Part shown: piece after piece, positions 35,290-43,263 of the stretch
How positions within the stretch are numbered: position 1 is the first letter of the stretch
How the letters are laid out: every line of letters begins with the position of its first letter
IMG/VR virus record: IMGVR_UViG_3300044825_002018
Coordinates: 1 to 43,263 of that record
Length of the DNA: 43,263 nucleotides
Strand: one strand, 5' to 3'
Origin: a virus
Position numbers and translations under genes: made by a program
Notes under the pieces: generated by a model
What the model was told of the DNA's origin: nothing
Databases searched by the model: none
What the model saw: only the letters and a program-made list of their open reading frames with translations

Positions 35290-36335
35290 TTAAAAAGTAT
35301 TGTATCTTCCAGCTCTTTTTTGCTGATGGTAGGCTCTGGAATGTAAGCTTTTTCATCGACTAAAACCAAGTCTGTAACTTGCCCGCCAAGCTCATCGTAT
35401 TTGAAATTTACTGATTTAATCAATAAAAATCTATCTAAGTTTATTGGTTGCAAAATTACTCTTGCAATCCTATTAATGGCCCATAATTGGCCAGATTGAT
35501 CGCTCCAGCCCTCAATGGTAATATTTACAGTTTCCGATCTCGCCGCTCTTACCGCCGCTTCCCACTCGATACGATTTTTAGCCTGGAACGTATTAACCGC
35601 GCTATCAGCGATTAAAACAAACGGCCGATATCTAGTTATATTTAGATCCTGGCATTTAGATTTGACCACTGTCTGATCTTCTGCACTTAGAGAATCATCA
35701 GCCGCGCTGGTTTGCTGACCCTTGATAATATACTCGCTAAATCTATTGCTGTGATCTACCCTAGTTGAAAATTGCAAAATATTCCCAGGGCATTCAAGTT
35801 TTGTGCTGGTAATTTCGTTTCCTATCTCGCTTATAATCAGATCGCCATTATTATTAGCATAAAGAAAAACCCCAATCCTGCGCGCTTCGCGCTCCAGCTC
35901 TTCAAAAACTGAGCCCTGCTGTAAAGTTATTTTTGAAAATTTGATATTAGCTTTTTGAGTTCTAGAAATAACTCTAATGCCAAAATTAGCAGTAAGTTTT
36001 TCTGCAAATTGTAAATAAGATAAATTTAAAAATTCGGAGCTGGTAAAAACCGCGCTGGAATCGACTAGATCGCCAGTCTTATCACGTCCCTGTATTGTAA
36101 TTTCAAAGTTTGATTCATTAGCGTTGATCTCTACTGATTCAGCATAACCAGAAATAATTTTTTGGTTTGCGATTTTTATCTCCATTGCTGACCCTGGAAT
36201 AAACTTAAAAATCTCGGGTTGCGTCAAAGTTATAGAATAACTTCCAGCAATAGCTTCTATATTTTTATTGATTTCTACGCGCTTATATTTGTTATAAGTT
36301 ACGCCATTAATAGAAATTTCAAGCTTATCACGCAC
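35286..36335 (-). CDS. Baseplate hub protein, Mu gp44/P-like
   Basis: 349 aa. VTYNKYKRVEINKNIEAIAG, SYSITLTQPEIFKFIPGSAM, AEIKIANQKIISGYAESVEI-type strands, GRDKTGDLVDSSAVF and the SEFLNLSYLQFAEKLTANFG region match the gp44/gpD hub family. The second half (LEREARRIGVFLYANNNGDL, WAINRIARVILQPINLDRFL) completes the T4 gp27-like fold. It forms the trimeric hub that carries the gp45-like spike. It overlaps both neighbours (8 and 4 bases). Confidence 0.82.
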   Translation of the reverse strand: MRDKLEISINGVTYNKYKRVEINKNIEAIAGSYSITLTQPEIFKFIPGSAMEIKIANQKIISGYAESVEINANESNFEITIQGRDKTGDLVDSSAVFTSSEFLNLSYLQFAEKLTANFGIRVISRTQKANIKFSKITLQQGSVFEELEREARRIGVFLYANNNGDLIISEIGNEITSTKLECPGNILQFSTRVDHSNRFSEYIIKGQQTSAADDSLSAEDQTVVKSKCQDLNITRYRPFVLIADSAVNTFQAKNRIEWEAAVRAARSETVNITIEGWSDQSGQLWAINRIARVILQPINLDRFLLIKSVNFKYDELGGQVTDLVLVDEKAYIPEPTISKKELEDTILFK

Positions 36336-37557
36336 CGATTAAAACCTCTAAATTTTTATTAGGATCTATAAAACCTGGATGTCTAATTTTATTTCTAGCT
36401 ACAAGATCGCTCTCCAGGTCTGTGTTTGCATAAAGTCTATATGCTAAAACCAAACTTGAAGTAGTTGCTTTTGTGGTGTATGTTTTTAATTCTGGAAGAT
36501 CAATATTAGTTGGAGGAAGATAAGCCATAACTTCCGCTTTTAGATTTTTTAAAGCGTTAAATTCTGAATCTTCCTTGCTAGTATTAATTAAATTATTAAT
36601 ATCAGAAACCAAAACATCGCGAATAGCTAAAGCTTCTTGCCTAGATTCAAAGCTCATATTAGGAAGTGATTTAGCTTGGTTTGCAATTCCCGCCAGGTTA
36701 ATAAATCTAATTGTCGCTTTTGCATTTGTGTTTTGTGCTTGTGCCGCTGTGGTGTATTCTGTTACTGCTATATAAGTGCCGCCCTGAGCTTCTTTTAGGA
36801 TTTTATTAGCTGATTTGCCATCTGAGCCTACTTCGTTTACTTGCCCAAAAGTGCTAATAACTAAATCTGCAAAACCTTGCGTATTTGCCAAAAGTGAAGC
36901 TGTCGGATTTATTAAAGTATCTAGATTTGTTCTTAAAGTTGCATAAGTCATTTGATATAACCTTGAATTAGTAACCTCCGCCAGTACTGAGCCTACAAAA
37001 TTTCCTAAGTTTATCTGCTGTAAAATATTGCTAAATATTGGATTTGATACTGTGCCTATAACTTGCCTTGTGTATTCTGGAACCTGGTTTGTTATAACAT
37101 CCAAAATAAAGTTTGATCTAGAAACATTTTCTAAATCTCCAGCCGTATTTAATAAATTAAAATTTTGATCTTGCGTTATTTGAGGAAATTTTGAAGTGCC
37201 AGCTTCTACAAAAGTAACTGAAATTGTAGCCATTCGCCCATCGTCTGAATTTTCATTAAGTGTATAGCTTTGTATGTAAACTTCGCGATTGCCAAGGTAT
37301 GGATGTATCAATATTCCTGGCTCTGCTGAAGCCGCCGCTCTAAGAAAATTATCACGCTGTAAAAAATAGTTATCACCCAGAAAAAAGATTTCCATCTGAT
37401 ACTGATCTGCTTTGCGCCCTAAATCCTGGGTAACAATATCTTCAGTCAATAAGTAAGAATGACTTACTAAATTTCTACTAAAAACAGTATTTGTACTTTT
37501 TGTAAAGAATGGAATGTTTTTGAAAGTGCCTTGCTGGATTTGATTTCGCCAATTCAT
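36328..37557 (-). CDS. DNA circularisation/baseplate protein, Mu gp43/N-like
   Basis: 409 aa. The N-terminal domain MNWRNQIQQGTFKNIPFFTK, SHSYLLTEDIVTQDLGRKAD, YQMEIFFLGDNYFLQRDNFL, PGILIHPYLGNREVYI and MATISVTFVEAGTSKFP is the DNA_circ_N family, which is a LysM-like hub adaptor in Mu rather than a DNA-acting enzyme despite the historic name. The rest (~150-409) is helical. It connects tape measure and hub. Position between tape measure and gp44-like genes matches Mu. Confidence 0.88.
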   Translation of the reverse strand: MNWRNQIQQGTFKNIPFFTKSTNTVFSRNLVSHSYLLTEDIVTQDLGRKADQYQMEIFFLGDNYFLQRDNFLRAAASAEPGILIHPYLGNREVYIQSYTLNENSDDGRMATISVTFVEAGTSKFPQITQDQNFNLLNTAGDLENVSRSNFILDVITNQVPEYTRQVIGTVSNPIFSNILQQINLGNFVGSVLAEVTNSRLYQMTYATLRTNLDTLINPTASLLANTQGFADLVISTFGQVNEVGSDGKSANKILKEAQGGTYIAVTEYTTAAQAQNTNAKATIRFINLAGIANQAKSLPNMSFESRQEALAIRDVLVSDINNLINTSKEDSEFNALKNLKAEVMAYLPPTNIDLPELKTYTTKATTSSLVLAYRLYANTDLESDLVARNKIRHPGFIDPNKNLEVLIGA

Positions 37558-37560
37558 ATT

Positions 37561-38970
37561 TTAAACCCCTGGTAAAGCATAGCCTACGTTTACCGCCTTA
37601 AGTGCCCCTGAATTATTTTTTTGTACTGTCGCGCCTGCTGGTAGATTTGAAAATGTAACTTCTACCTGGCCAGGAATTGATTTTGTAGCAATATTACTAA
37701 AGCTCATATCACCTAAACCGATTGGAACCGCCGCGCGTGATCTATTTAAGCTAGTTTCACCAGATTGGATAGTTTGCAATTTTGGTATAAATGCCAAAAC
37801 TCCAGTAAGCAAGCCTGCTAGTTTTATTACTAAGCCTATAATAAAACCTATTGTTTTTCCTAAAGCATTTGCAAAAGTAATAGTATCAGCAATATCTAAT
37901 CCCATCGCTGTAAAAACTTTTTTGGATATGTCGCCAATAATTCTAAAGAATTTTGCTAATGATGAAAATTCAAAACTTGTTCCTCTGAGTCCCTCTTTGA
38001 TACCCTCAAAAACACCACTAAAAAAAGCTTCTATAGGCTCCCAGTAAGTAACAATTAACGCCGCGCCCGCCGCAAAAGCTAAAACATAAGGGTTTAAGCT
38101 TGCAAAAGTTGTCATTAAAGTCCCAATCAAATATAGAATTGGGCCAAGTACTGCAATCAAGCCAGCGAATACTACAATTTTAGTTTTTACTGAATCGCTT
38201 AAGCCCTCTACAAAACTAATAGCTTGCTGAAGCAATCCTACAAAGGGTTTGAGCATTTCGTTTATAATTTTTCCAAAAGGCTCTAATAAATCTCCAAAAG
38301 CATTTTGTAATTTTTTATATGGATTTACTTCCGCCGCCGCTTCTGCCGCGCCGCCGTATTGTCTTTTTAATTCAGCCAAAATCATTGCTTGCGCTTCTGC
38401 AAGTCTTCCAGTAGTCGCTAAGGTTTTTATTACTGAAGTTTGCTCATCTGAAAATTGAATACCAGCTTTTGATAATGCTTTTAGATTTTTAACTGGATCA
38501 TTTAAAGCTTTTCCTAGTTGTATTGAAGTTGGAATTAATGCTTTTTTTGTTACAGTAGCTACATCTAAAACCGCTTGCTGAGTATCTAATAAATTTTTAC
38601 CTGTTATATTTGTAAATGTTAAAAGTTGGGTTGTAACATCTCTTAAAACTTCCTCATCACCAAAAAGCGTTTTAAATTGAAGATTGGTTGCTACGTCTGC
38701 AAATTGTTTTTCTGTGATCCCTACTTGATCCCCTACTTCCTTAAGTCTAGTCCTAACTTGAGTTATAGCGTCTTCTTGCGCTAAATAGTTTTTTACTGCA
38801 AAAGCACCAAGAGCCGCAATCGGAGCCGAAACTTGAAGTGTGAGATCTTGCCCTAGTCTCTGAAACGATTTCCCAATCGTTGAAACTTGTCTTTGCACTT
38901 TTGTAAGCATACCGCTGACCTCGTCAATTCCTTTGATTTTTATAAAAAATGGAAATTGATTTTGTGCCAT
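37561..38970 (-). CDS. Tail tape measure protein
   Basis: 469 aa, helical. VSGMLTKVQRQVSTIGKSFQ, RLGQDLTLQVSAPIAALGAF and DAITQVRTRLKEVGDQVGIT are typical of TMP N-termini (TP901-like). Hydrophobic stretches at ~264-286, ~294-309 and ~370-395 are the membrane-active part. The length is short for a tape measure: at roughly 1.5 angstrom per residue it predicts a tail of about 70 nm (standard rule, not measured). The ATG directly follows the stop of the frameshifted chaperone (TAA then ATG), so its translation probably depends on ribosomes completing the frameshift product. Confidence 0.85.
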   Translation of the reverse strand: MAQNQFPFFIKIKGIDEVSGMLTKVQRQVSTIGKSFQRLGQDLTLQVSAPIAALGAFAVKNYLAQEDAITQVRTRLKEVGDQVGITEKQFADVATNLQFKTLFGDEEVLRDVTTQLLTFTNITGKNLLDTQQAVLDVATVTKKALIPTSIQLGKALNDPVKNLKALSKAGIQFSDEQTSVIKTLATTGRLAEAQAMILAELKRQYGGAAEAAAEVNPYKKLQNAFGDLLEPFGKIINEMLKPFVGLLQQAISFVEGLSDSVKTKIVVFAGLIAVLGPILYLIGTLMTTFASLNPYVLAFAAGAALIVTYWEPIEAFFSGVFEGIKEGLRGTSFEFSSLAKFFRIIGDISKKVFTAMGLDIADTITFANALGKTIGFIIGLVIKLAGLLTGVLAFIPKLQTIQSGETSLNRSRAAVPIGLGDMSFSNIATKSIPGQVEVTFSNLPAGATVQKNNSGALKAVNVGYALPGV

Positions 38971-39446
38971 TTATAACCTTTGCAAAAGACCCTTTTTAAT
39001 ATCAAATTTAATTCTAGCCACCGCTCTTTCTCCCCAAAAAACCAGTTGCTTTATAGTCATATTATAAATCTCTTTTGGTGAAATGTAAAATGGATACCCC
39101 GCCAAGAGTTCAATCGTTTGATTTATTTCGTCTCGCCGAGGGACTGTTGCAAAAAATACATAACGCCCACCATTATTTTTTTGATGTCGCCGCCTTTGAT
39201 CTTGCCAAGCCTAATTGAATCAAGCCCGCTCATTTTGGAAGCTAGTTTGCGAATGTTAGCAAAATTCATTTTGGTTAAATCTATAGAATCTAAAATTTCC
39301 CAGGTTGGAGCTTGAAGCTCAATCTGAGTATATTTTTCTTGACCAAAGCTTAACGGCCGATCTAGATCAATTACGATACAATCTTTATCAGGATCAAAAT
39401 TTAGTTCGTAATCCTTATCTTCAAATTTTATTGAGACTGTTTCCAT
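38971..39446 (-). CDS. Tail assembly chaperone with -1 programmed frameshift (Mu gp41 type)
   Basis: The zero frame is a 107-aa protein (39123-39446): KFEDKDYELNFDPDKDCIVI, FANIRKLASKMSGLDSIRLG, IMVGVMYFLQQSLGETK. The heptamer T_TTT_TTG (39156-39150), in the correct phase, lies near its end. A -1 slip there gives a 158-aa product whose extra C-terminus, TVPRRDEINQTIELLAG, YPFYISPKEIYN, FWGERAVARIKFDIKKGLLQ, ends at 38971 next to the tape measure start. The '...Ei..mt..qL..W.ERA' pattern resembles the P2 E' extension. The two forms coat the tape measure and recruit tube subunits. Without this frame the 149-base gap would be empty. Confidence 0.85.
39150..39156 (-). promoter_or_regulatory. Slippery heptamer TTTTTTG for -1 frameshifting
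   Basis: Zero-frame codons TAT TTT TTG become TTT TTT followed by GCA after a -1 slip of both tRNAs. The sequence satisfies the X_XXY_YYZ rule, and the new frame is open for 59 codons to 38971. It lies 24 bases before the zero-frame stop. Confidence 0.85.
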
Positions 39447-39467
39447 TTATGCACCCTTTATTTTTAT

Positions 39468-39836
39468 TTATTGAATTTCATCAGCTGGATATTTGGAAGT
39501 AAACTTAACAGAAATATTTCCCTCTTCAGTTTGTACGTTTCCATCACCAGAAAACCAAGCTTGTCTTAAAACGATTGCTTTGCCGTTGCCTAAAGCTAAG
39601 GTTACAGTTACATTTTCAAGATTAACCAAACTTGCTAAATCTACTATTGAAGAGTCTGTAAACTCGCCCTCGATATAAGCCGCTTGATGAGTCTCTTTAT
39701 AGCCATGGATCCCATCTGCGCCTATAATCTCTTCTCTAAGCGGAGCTCCAAGGTTATAAGTAAAGTTTCCCTTTGCTTCGTAAACTTGCCCATCAATATT
39801 AAAACTTAAAATCCCGCCGCGTCTGTGAATTGCCAT
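39468..39836 (-). CDS. Tail tube protein (Mu gp40/gpM-like)
   Basis: 122 aa. AIHRRGGILSFNIDGQVYEA, KGNFTYNLGAPLREEIIGAD, GIHGYKETHQAAYIEGEFTD and EGNISVKFTSKYPADEI show the family's beta-barrel and the conserved 'G.ltv.vDG..y...G.ftyn.g.p.re.v.g.dgv.Gyke' block. Hexamers of this protein form the inner tube. It is encoded directly after the sheath gene, as in Mu. Confidence 0.88.
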   Translation of the reverse strand: MAIHRRGGILSFNIDGQVYEAKGNFTYNLGAPLREEIIGADGIHGYKETHQAAYIEGEFTDSSIVDLASLVNLENVTVTLALGNGKAIVLRQAWFSGDGNVQTEEGNISVKFTSKYPADEIQ

Positions 39837-39847
39837 AATTTACCCTT

Positions 39848-41317
39848 TTATAGTATGAATCCTAATTTTACCCCTGCTTGCAAGAATTGATTTACCAAGT
39901 TTACTGGTAATAAGAAATCTAATCTGTTTGGATTTTGTGGATTTCTTTCTACCACCAGCTCTGCTTTGAATTGATCAAAATCTTCTACTAATGCTAAAGT
40001 TTCCCATTCTCTAAATTTAGTTATTGCGTGCGCTTTGCCTACTTTTGGAGTTATAACCGCTTGCCCTGGAGCTATTCTATCAGAATCGTTCGCTAGTTTA
40101 TGACGCGGGAATTTTAGAGCTAAACTGTTTCTAAAATCGTATCTGATATAGCTCAAAGTCAATAAAGTGTTTACGTCTAAATAGCTAGTATCTGGAGTTC
40201 CAGTTGCATTAGTTTTGTAAGTAGTTATCAAACGCTGAATTGTAACTTCGCCAGTTGCGCTAATTGCTACAGTAGAAATTCCATTGTTTAAATGAGATTC
40301 ATTTTCAGCCGCTGTATTTCTATCTGAAATTTTTGGCGCGATAATTCCATTTAATAACAATGTTTGAAATGGTCTCGCTGGATCATTAACCGCGCTAATC
40401 ATTACTTTTTTTGCAATCGCCGCCGCAATCACAAAGCCAGGATTTGGAGATCCTTTGATATTTGCGATTGATAGCCATTTTGAATTTTGGCTGTTTCCTA
40501 CTGTGTTTGCGTTTGCTACTGTATCTGTCAATCCGCTTATGCAAATAGCCTCAATCATTCTTGAAGCTGAACCTCTAGAATCAAGCTCCGTTTCGATTGC
40601 GTCCAATGTCGGTGTGTCTGTCCAAGGTGAAATCAAAATATTATAGTGAATGTCGCCCATTGCCGCAAAAGCGTTTGCTAGTGATGGAGCTCCAGTTCCA
40701 CCAGCCATATTGGTAATAGTCAAAGCCAAACCTGCTGGTGTCGCTTCTGAGCTATAAAAATTAGGAACAATAGAAATTATATTTCCTACTGTGCCTTTGT
40801 TTTTAGCCGTTAAATCTGTTTCAAAAGCATTTGTTCCATTTACGGCCGCCGTTACAGGAAGATCGGTTTTTGCGTTGATAGCAGAAACTAAACTAGATGT
40901 TATAGCCGTTGCCGTATCGCCTGAGCTGACTGCTACGGATACTTTTTTACCAGCAATATAAATAGTCAAAGTGCCCGCCGCTGTCGCTGGGCCTGTTATA
41001 GAAATTTTGCCTGTCGCGTTTACGCCCGCTGGCTCTGTAACCGCAATCGCTGAAAAATCTGTTACTGTCGGATCTGCAAAATAGCTTTGTGCCATGATAT
41101 GCAAAACGGAGCCCGCTCCAAAAAGTGTTTGCGCTTGCTCTGCTGAAGTTACGCTGTAAATAGTATTTACAGTTGCTGTCCCTGAGTTGGTTTTAAAGCC
41201 TAAACCTAATGCTTTGTAAGGTTGCACGCTAGGCCCTGCTATTGCCGCGCTAGAATCAAATTCCACTCTAATAAATGGAATTCTTAGATTTGTAATTTCG
41301 TTAAAACTGATAGGCAT
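39848..41317 (-). CDS. Tail sheath protein (Mu gpL-like)
   Basis: 489 aa. Start region PISFNEITNLRIPFIRVEFD, SSAAIAGPSVQPYKALGLGF, YSVTSAEQAQTLFGAGSVLH, MAQSYFADPTVTDFSAIAV; then protease-fold-like and C-terminal domains with NILISPWTDTPTLDAIETEL, GSPNPGFVIAAAIAKKVMIS and DVNTLLTLSYIRYDFRNSLA. These are characteristic of Mu gpL sheaths. Contraction of the sheath drives the tube through the envelope, so the virion is a myovirus. It is the longest gene of the tail core apart from the YmfQ fusion. Confidence 0.93.
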   Translation of the reverse strand: MPISFNEITNLRIPFIRVEFDSSAAIAGPSVQPYKALGLGFKTNSGTATVNTIYSVTSAEQAQTLFGAGSVLHIMAQSYFADPTVTDFSAIAVTEPAGVNATGKISITGPATAAGTLTIYIAGKKVSVAVSSGDTATAITSSLVSAINAKTDLPVTAAVNGTNAFETDLTAKNKGTVGNIISIVPNFYSSEATPAGLALTITNMAGGTGAPSLANAFAAMGDIHYNILISPWTDTPTLDAIETELDSRGSASRMIEAICISGLTDTVANANTVGNSQNSKWLSIANIKGSPNPGFVIAAAIAKKVMISAVNDPARPFQTLLLNGIIAPKISDRNTAAENESHLNNGISTVAISATGEVTIQRLITTYKTNATGTPDTSYLDVNTLLTLSYIRYDFRNSLALKFPRHKLANDSDRIAPGQAVITPKVGKAHAITKFREWETLALVEDFDQFKAELVVERNPQNPNRLDFLLPVNLVNQFLQAGVKLGFIL

Positions 41318-41319
41318 TT

Positions 41320-41511
41320 TTATTTTTTCCTTTTGACTTCATTATCATCTAAAATTTTTTCTTCGTCAATAATTTCTATTTCATTATCAAGCAATCTTCT
41401 TTGCCAATAAGAATCAAAAATCACAAATTGACCAAGATCTGAAATATTACTTTTTGAAATTGGATCAAAAACTTTTAAATCATTTTTTGGTTTAATTTTT
41501 TTTCTATACAT
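41320..41511 (-). CDS. DUF2635 protein (Mu gp38-like)
   Basis: 63 aa, basic then acidic. IKPKNDLKVFDPISKSNISD, LGQFVIFDSYWQRRLLDNEI fits the short 'v.P..g..v.dP..g..l...G..V..s.yW.rRl.dgdv' pattern of DUF2635, always located just before the sheath gene in Mu-like phages. Its role in the particle is unknown. The acidic C-terminal part (IIDEEKILDDNEVKRKK) is slightly longer than usual. Confidence 0.8.
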   Translation of the reverse strand: MYRKKIKPKNDLKVFDPISKSNISDLGQFVIFDSYWQRRLLDNEIEIIDEEKILDDNEVKRKK

Positions 41512-41571
41512 AATTTTATTTTACTATAAAAATTTAATTTTGCAAAATAATAAAAACTTGTAGTTATAGCT

Positions 41572-42384
41572 TTATTTCCAATTACCGCCAATTTTAATTT
41601 TTGGAATTCCCTGCCGCCACGTGCCCATTTGTTTTATGTATGGCGTTCCCTGTTTCCAAGTTCCCCCAATTTTTATCCAAATCAAACTATCTGGACTGCT
41701 TGTTGATGGATTCCAAAAATTATATTGGTCATCATAATTCACTCCAATATGAGGTGTAAAAGTGGGCGAATTTGTTGGAGTGAGTGAATATAAATTATTT
41801 GATAAATCGTTATCTGTATCCCCATACAGTCCACCTAATGGCCAATAAGCTTGCAAATTTTCGCGTCTGATTTGCAATGGTGTGGCGGATAGTTGGTACA
41901 AAGAATTAATTTCTGAAGCAGTGAGGGCAAAATTCCAAATTGCCGCCTCTGCGATTTGTCCGGTTAAATAAAGACCAAGAGCACCTGCTTGCCTCCTAGC
42001 ACCAATCATAAATTGCGTTAAACTTCCTGGAATAGCTGAAACTGTATTAGCTGTGCTTGCCACTCCATTCAAATATGCCACTCTGTTTGTGCTACTGCTG
42101 AATACAGCCACGCAATGAGCCCAAGTGTTTGCAGTCATCGCGCCTGTGGTTGTAGCCGATTGTGAGGTTCCTCCCACTGTAGCTGCCGCAACAATATTTC
42201 CTGTGGCATTAACTGTGAGCGTAAATCTATCTGATCCAAGTGTTGTTTGAATCGACATGAAAGATTGTGCTGCTGTTGTACTAGTTACTCTCGCCCAGCA
42301 AGCCATTGTTATTGGAGCACCAGTGGCGATAGCATTAGTCCGCGATAAGTATTGAGAGCTTGAACCTACAAAATTTCTCGCCAT
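41572..42384 (-). CDS. LamG-domain tail spike or adhesin
   Basis: 270 aa. Residues ~5-185 are a LamG/concanavalin-like domain (NFVGSSSQYLSRTNAIATGA, ITMACWARVTSTT, NTWAHCVAVFSSSTNRVAYL, FMIGARRQAGALGLYLTGQI, AEAAIWNFALTASEINSLYQ). Residues ~235-270 have three short repeats with the core 'G.WkqG.P.IK': KIGGTWKQGTPYIKQM, GTWRQGIPKIKI, GGNWK, as in the C-termini of some phage tail spikes. It is likely a carbohydrate-binding appendage. Codon use looks slightly richer in C/G than in neighbouring tail genes. Confidence 0.7.
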   Translation of the reverse strand: MARNFVGSSSQYLSRTNAIATGAPITMACWARVTSTTAAQSFMSIQTTLGSDRFTLTVNATGNIVAAATVGGTSQSATTTGAMTANTWAHCVAVFSSSTNRVAYLNGVASTANTVSAIPGSLTQFMIGARRQAGALGLYLTGQIAEAAIWNFALTASEINSLYQLSATPLQIRRENLQAYWPLGGLYGDTDNDLSNNLYSLTPTNSPTFTPHIGVNYDDQYNFWNPSTSSPDSLIWIKIGGTWKQGTPYIKQMGTWRQGIPKIKIGGNWK

Positions 42385-42386
42385 GA

Positions 42387-42914
42387 TTAAGTTTCCACTA
42401 AAACCACTCCCACTAATTCAGCATCACCTGGCAAATTATCGGAAGCATCATCACCATATCTATTGATTCGTAAAATAAACATGTCATTTGCGCCCACATT
42501 GTCCATGTCCACGCCATTTGTGAAAGTAATTGAAGCATAATCAATTTGTCCCAAAGTAGATGGAGCATTAGCTGTCACTGAATTGAAATCGTAACTATGG
42601 GAAAGATCCAAATCATCACCGCCCTCAATCACCTCACGGAAAGCTGCCCTCCATAAAACTGCACCAGCAGTTGAAGATTTTGCCATCCATTTCAAATGAA
42701 CAGTGACTCCACCCCCGCTGTATTTACCGCTCAATTGGCCGTAAAAATCTAAACATTCACCTTCTGAAGTGCCATCACCAGTGCCATCATCAAAATCATA
42801 TTTTGGAATTAATTCATTTGGAGTGGAACCGCCAGTTCGAGCTGCTGGTTGCGCAAAAAGAGTTCTTGGCAAATTCACCTTATAAAAAATTCCTACCACA
42901 TCACCACTAGCCAT
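42387..42914 (-). CDS. Beta-rich virion-associated protein
   Basis: 175 aa. GDVVGIFYKVNLPRTLFAQP, NELIPKYDFDDGTGDGTSEG, LDFYGQLSGKYSGGGVTVHL, KWMAKSSTAGAVLWRAAFRE, YASITFTNGVDMDNVGANDM and FILRINRYGDDASDNLPGDA: a jelly-roll-like set of strands seen in structural proteins of environmental phages next to LamG-type spikes. No catalytic motif. It lies between the end-spanning gene and the LamG spike, and is two bases from the latter. A spike or fibre component is likely. Confidence 0.6.
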   Translation of the reverse strand: MASGDVVGIFYKVNLPRTLFAQPAARTGGSTPNELIPKYDFDDGTGDGTSEGECLDFYGQLSGKYSGGGVTVHLKWMAKSSTAGAVLWRAAFREVIEGGDDLDLSHSYDFNSVTANAPSTLGQIDYASITFTNGVDMDNVGANDMFILRINRYGDDASDNLPGDAELVGVVLVET

Positions 42915-42918
42915 AATC

Positions 42919-43263
42919 TCACCTTTCGTCTTTTATATTTAAAAGTTCTTCAATAGAATTAGCATTTTGAATTTGAAGTTTTAATTGATTTGCATTTTCA
43001 AAAATATTTTGACGTGTGGTTATAATTGTTTCTAAAATTTGATTTAATTGTTCTTGATTTTCAATAGAAAAAATCTTTCCGTCCACCAAAGATATAGTCT
43101 GAGGGAAATTCAAAAATTGATAATTAATACCAATAAAAATATTTTGTAAAATTCTATCAACATCAAAAGAATCAACAAATTTATTATTAGTAATTTCTAT
43201 TGGAGTTTCTAGTAAAGTGGTTGTTTTTAAATTCACTTGAGATAAAAAATATTCTTTTTGTAA
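42919..43263 (-). CDS. Carboxy-terminal part of the end-spanning appendage-region protein (truncated by window end)
   Basis: The frame is open from the window end down to the stop at 42919; the first Met inside (43236) is internal. The region matches 1-157 with four substitutions and continues as NFPQTISLVDGKIFSIENQE, QLNQILETIITTRQNIFENA and NQLKLQIQNANSIEELLNIK, a Gln/Asn-rich helix. Joined to the 1-358 part it gives a 181-aa protein. The helical C-terminus and the position among fibre genes suggest an assembly factor or a small appendage protein. Confidence 0.7.
   Translation of the reverse strand, partial: LQKEYFLSQVNLKTTTLLETPIEITNNKFVDSFDVDRILQNIFIGINYQFLNFPQTISLVDGKIFSIENQEQLNQILETIITTRQNIFENANQLKLQIQNANSIEELLNIKDER
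43107..43263. repeat. Terminal direct repeat, right copy
   Basis: Matches 1-157 in the same orientation with four substitutions and no gaps. See the left copy. Removing one copy gives a circle of 43,106 bases. Confidence 0.9.

Overview
The window looks like one essentially complete genome of a contractile-tailed bacteriophage, about 43.1 kb, AT-rich (roughly one third G+C by eye) and densely coding. The first 157 bases and the last 157 bases are the same sequence with four substitutions. They fall inside one gene, which reads on in frame if the ends are joined, so the map is best read as a circle. No integrase, Mu-type transposase, lysogeny repressor, ribosomal gene, tRNA or host gene was recognised. 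A virulent phage of an aquatic Gram-negative bacterium is the likeliest source. The host is an inference from the amidase/holin type, the signal peptides, the LamG-rich appendages and the base composition.

Layout, mostly on the minus strand and so read from high to low coordinates. (1) 43263-41572 and 3207-1: tail-appendage genes lying on both sides of the circular junction. (2) 41511-30914: a Mu-like contractile tail module in Mu order: DUF2635, sheath, tube, assembly chaperone with a -1 frameshift, tape measure, circularisation-type baseplate protein, gp44-, gp45-, gp46-, gp47- and gp48-like proteins. (3) 30914-28001: fibres and a fibre chaperone. (4) 28001-26119: 3-TM holin, permuted papain-fold peptidase, T7-lysozyme-type amidase, a small membrane protein and a possible HNH protein. 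(5) 24859-16029: an early/replication operon with an NPPY methyltransferase, SF2 helicase, VRR-NUC nuclease, primase-helicase, two more DNA methyltransferases and small genes, almost all joined by ATGA or TAATG overlaps. (6) 15952-13711: regulatory and small membrane genes. (7) 12776-3200: packaging and head genes: NUMOD-like protein, small and large terminase, gpW, portal, protease-capsid fusion, DUF2190 cement protein, FII-like joiner, Gp80-like protein and a duplicated tail terminator.

Only four genes lie on the plus strand, in two islands (13344-13791 and 25003-25946). Three of them follow sigma70-like promoters whose -10 box ends only 6-7 bases before the ATG, with no Shine-Dalgarno sequence, so their messages are probably leaderless. 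The islands sit at the boundaries between expression modules, next to minus-strand terminators (12974-12997 and 24866-24895), and look like regulatory switches.

Points most worth following up: the leaderless plus-strand promoters; an operator-like palindrome shared by two promoters beside a newly found 59-aa ribbon-helix-helix gene with its own leader peptide and 32-bp palindrome; tandem 10-mers at both sides of the early control region; a VRR-NUC gene with no ordinary start codon; a tail terminator gene that is an internal tandem duplication; complementary halves of an Ig-like domain at the ends of two adjacent adhesin genes; and a GC-rich candidate cos site before the small terminase gene.
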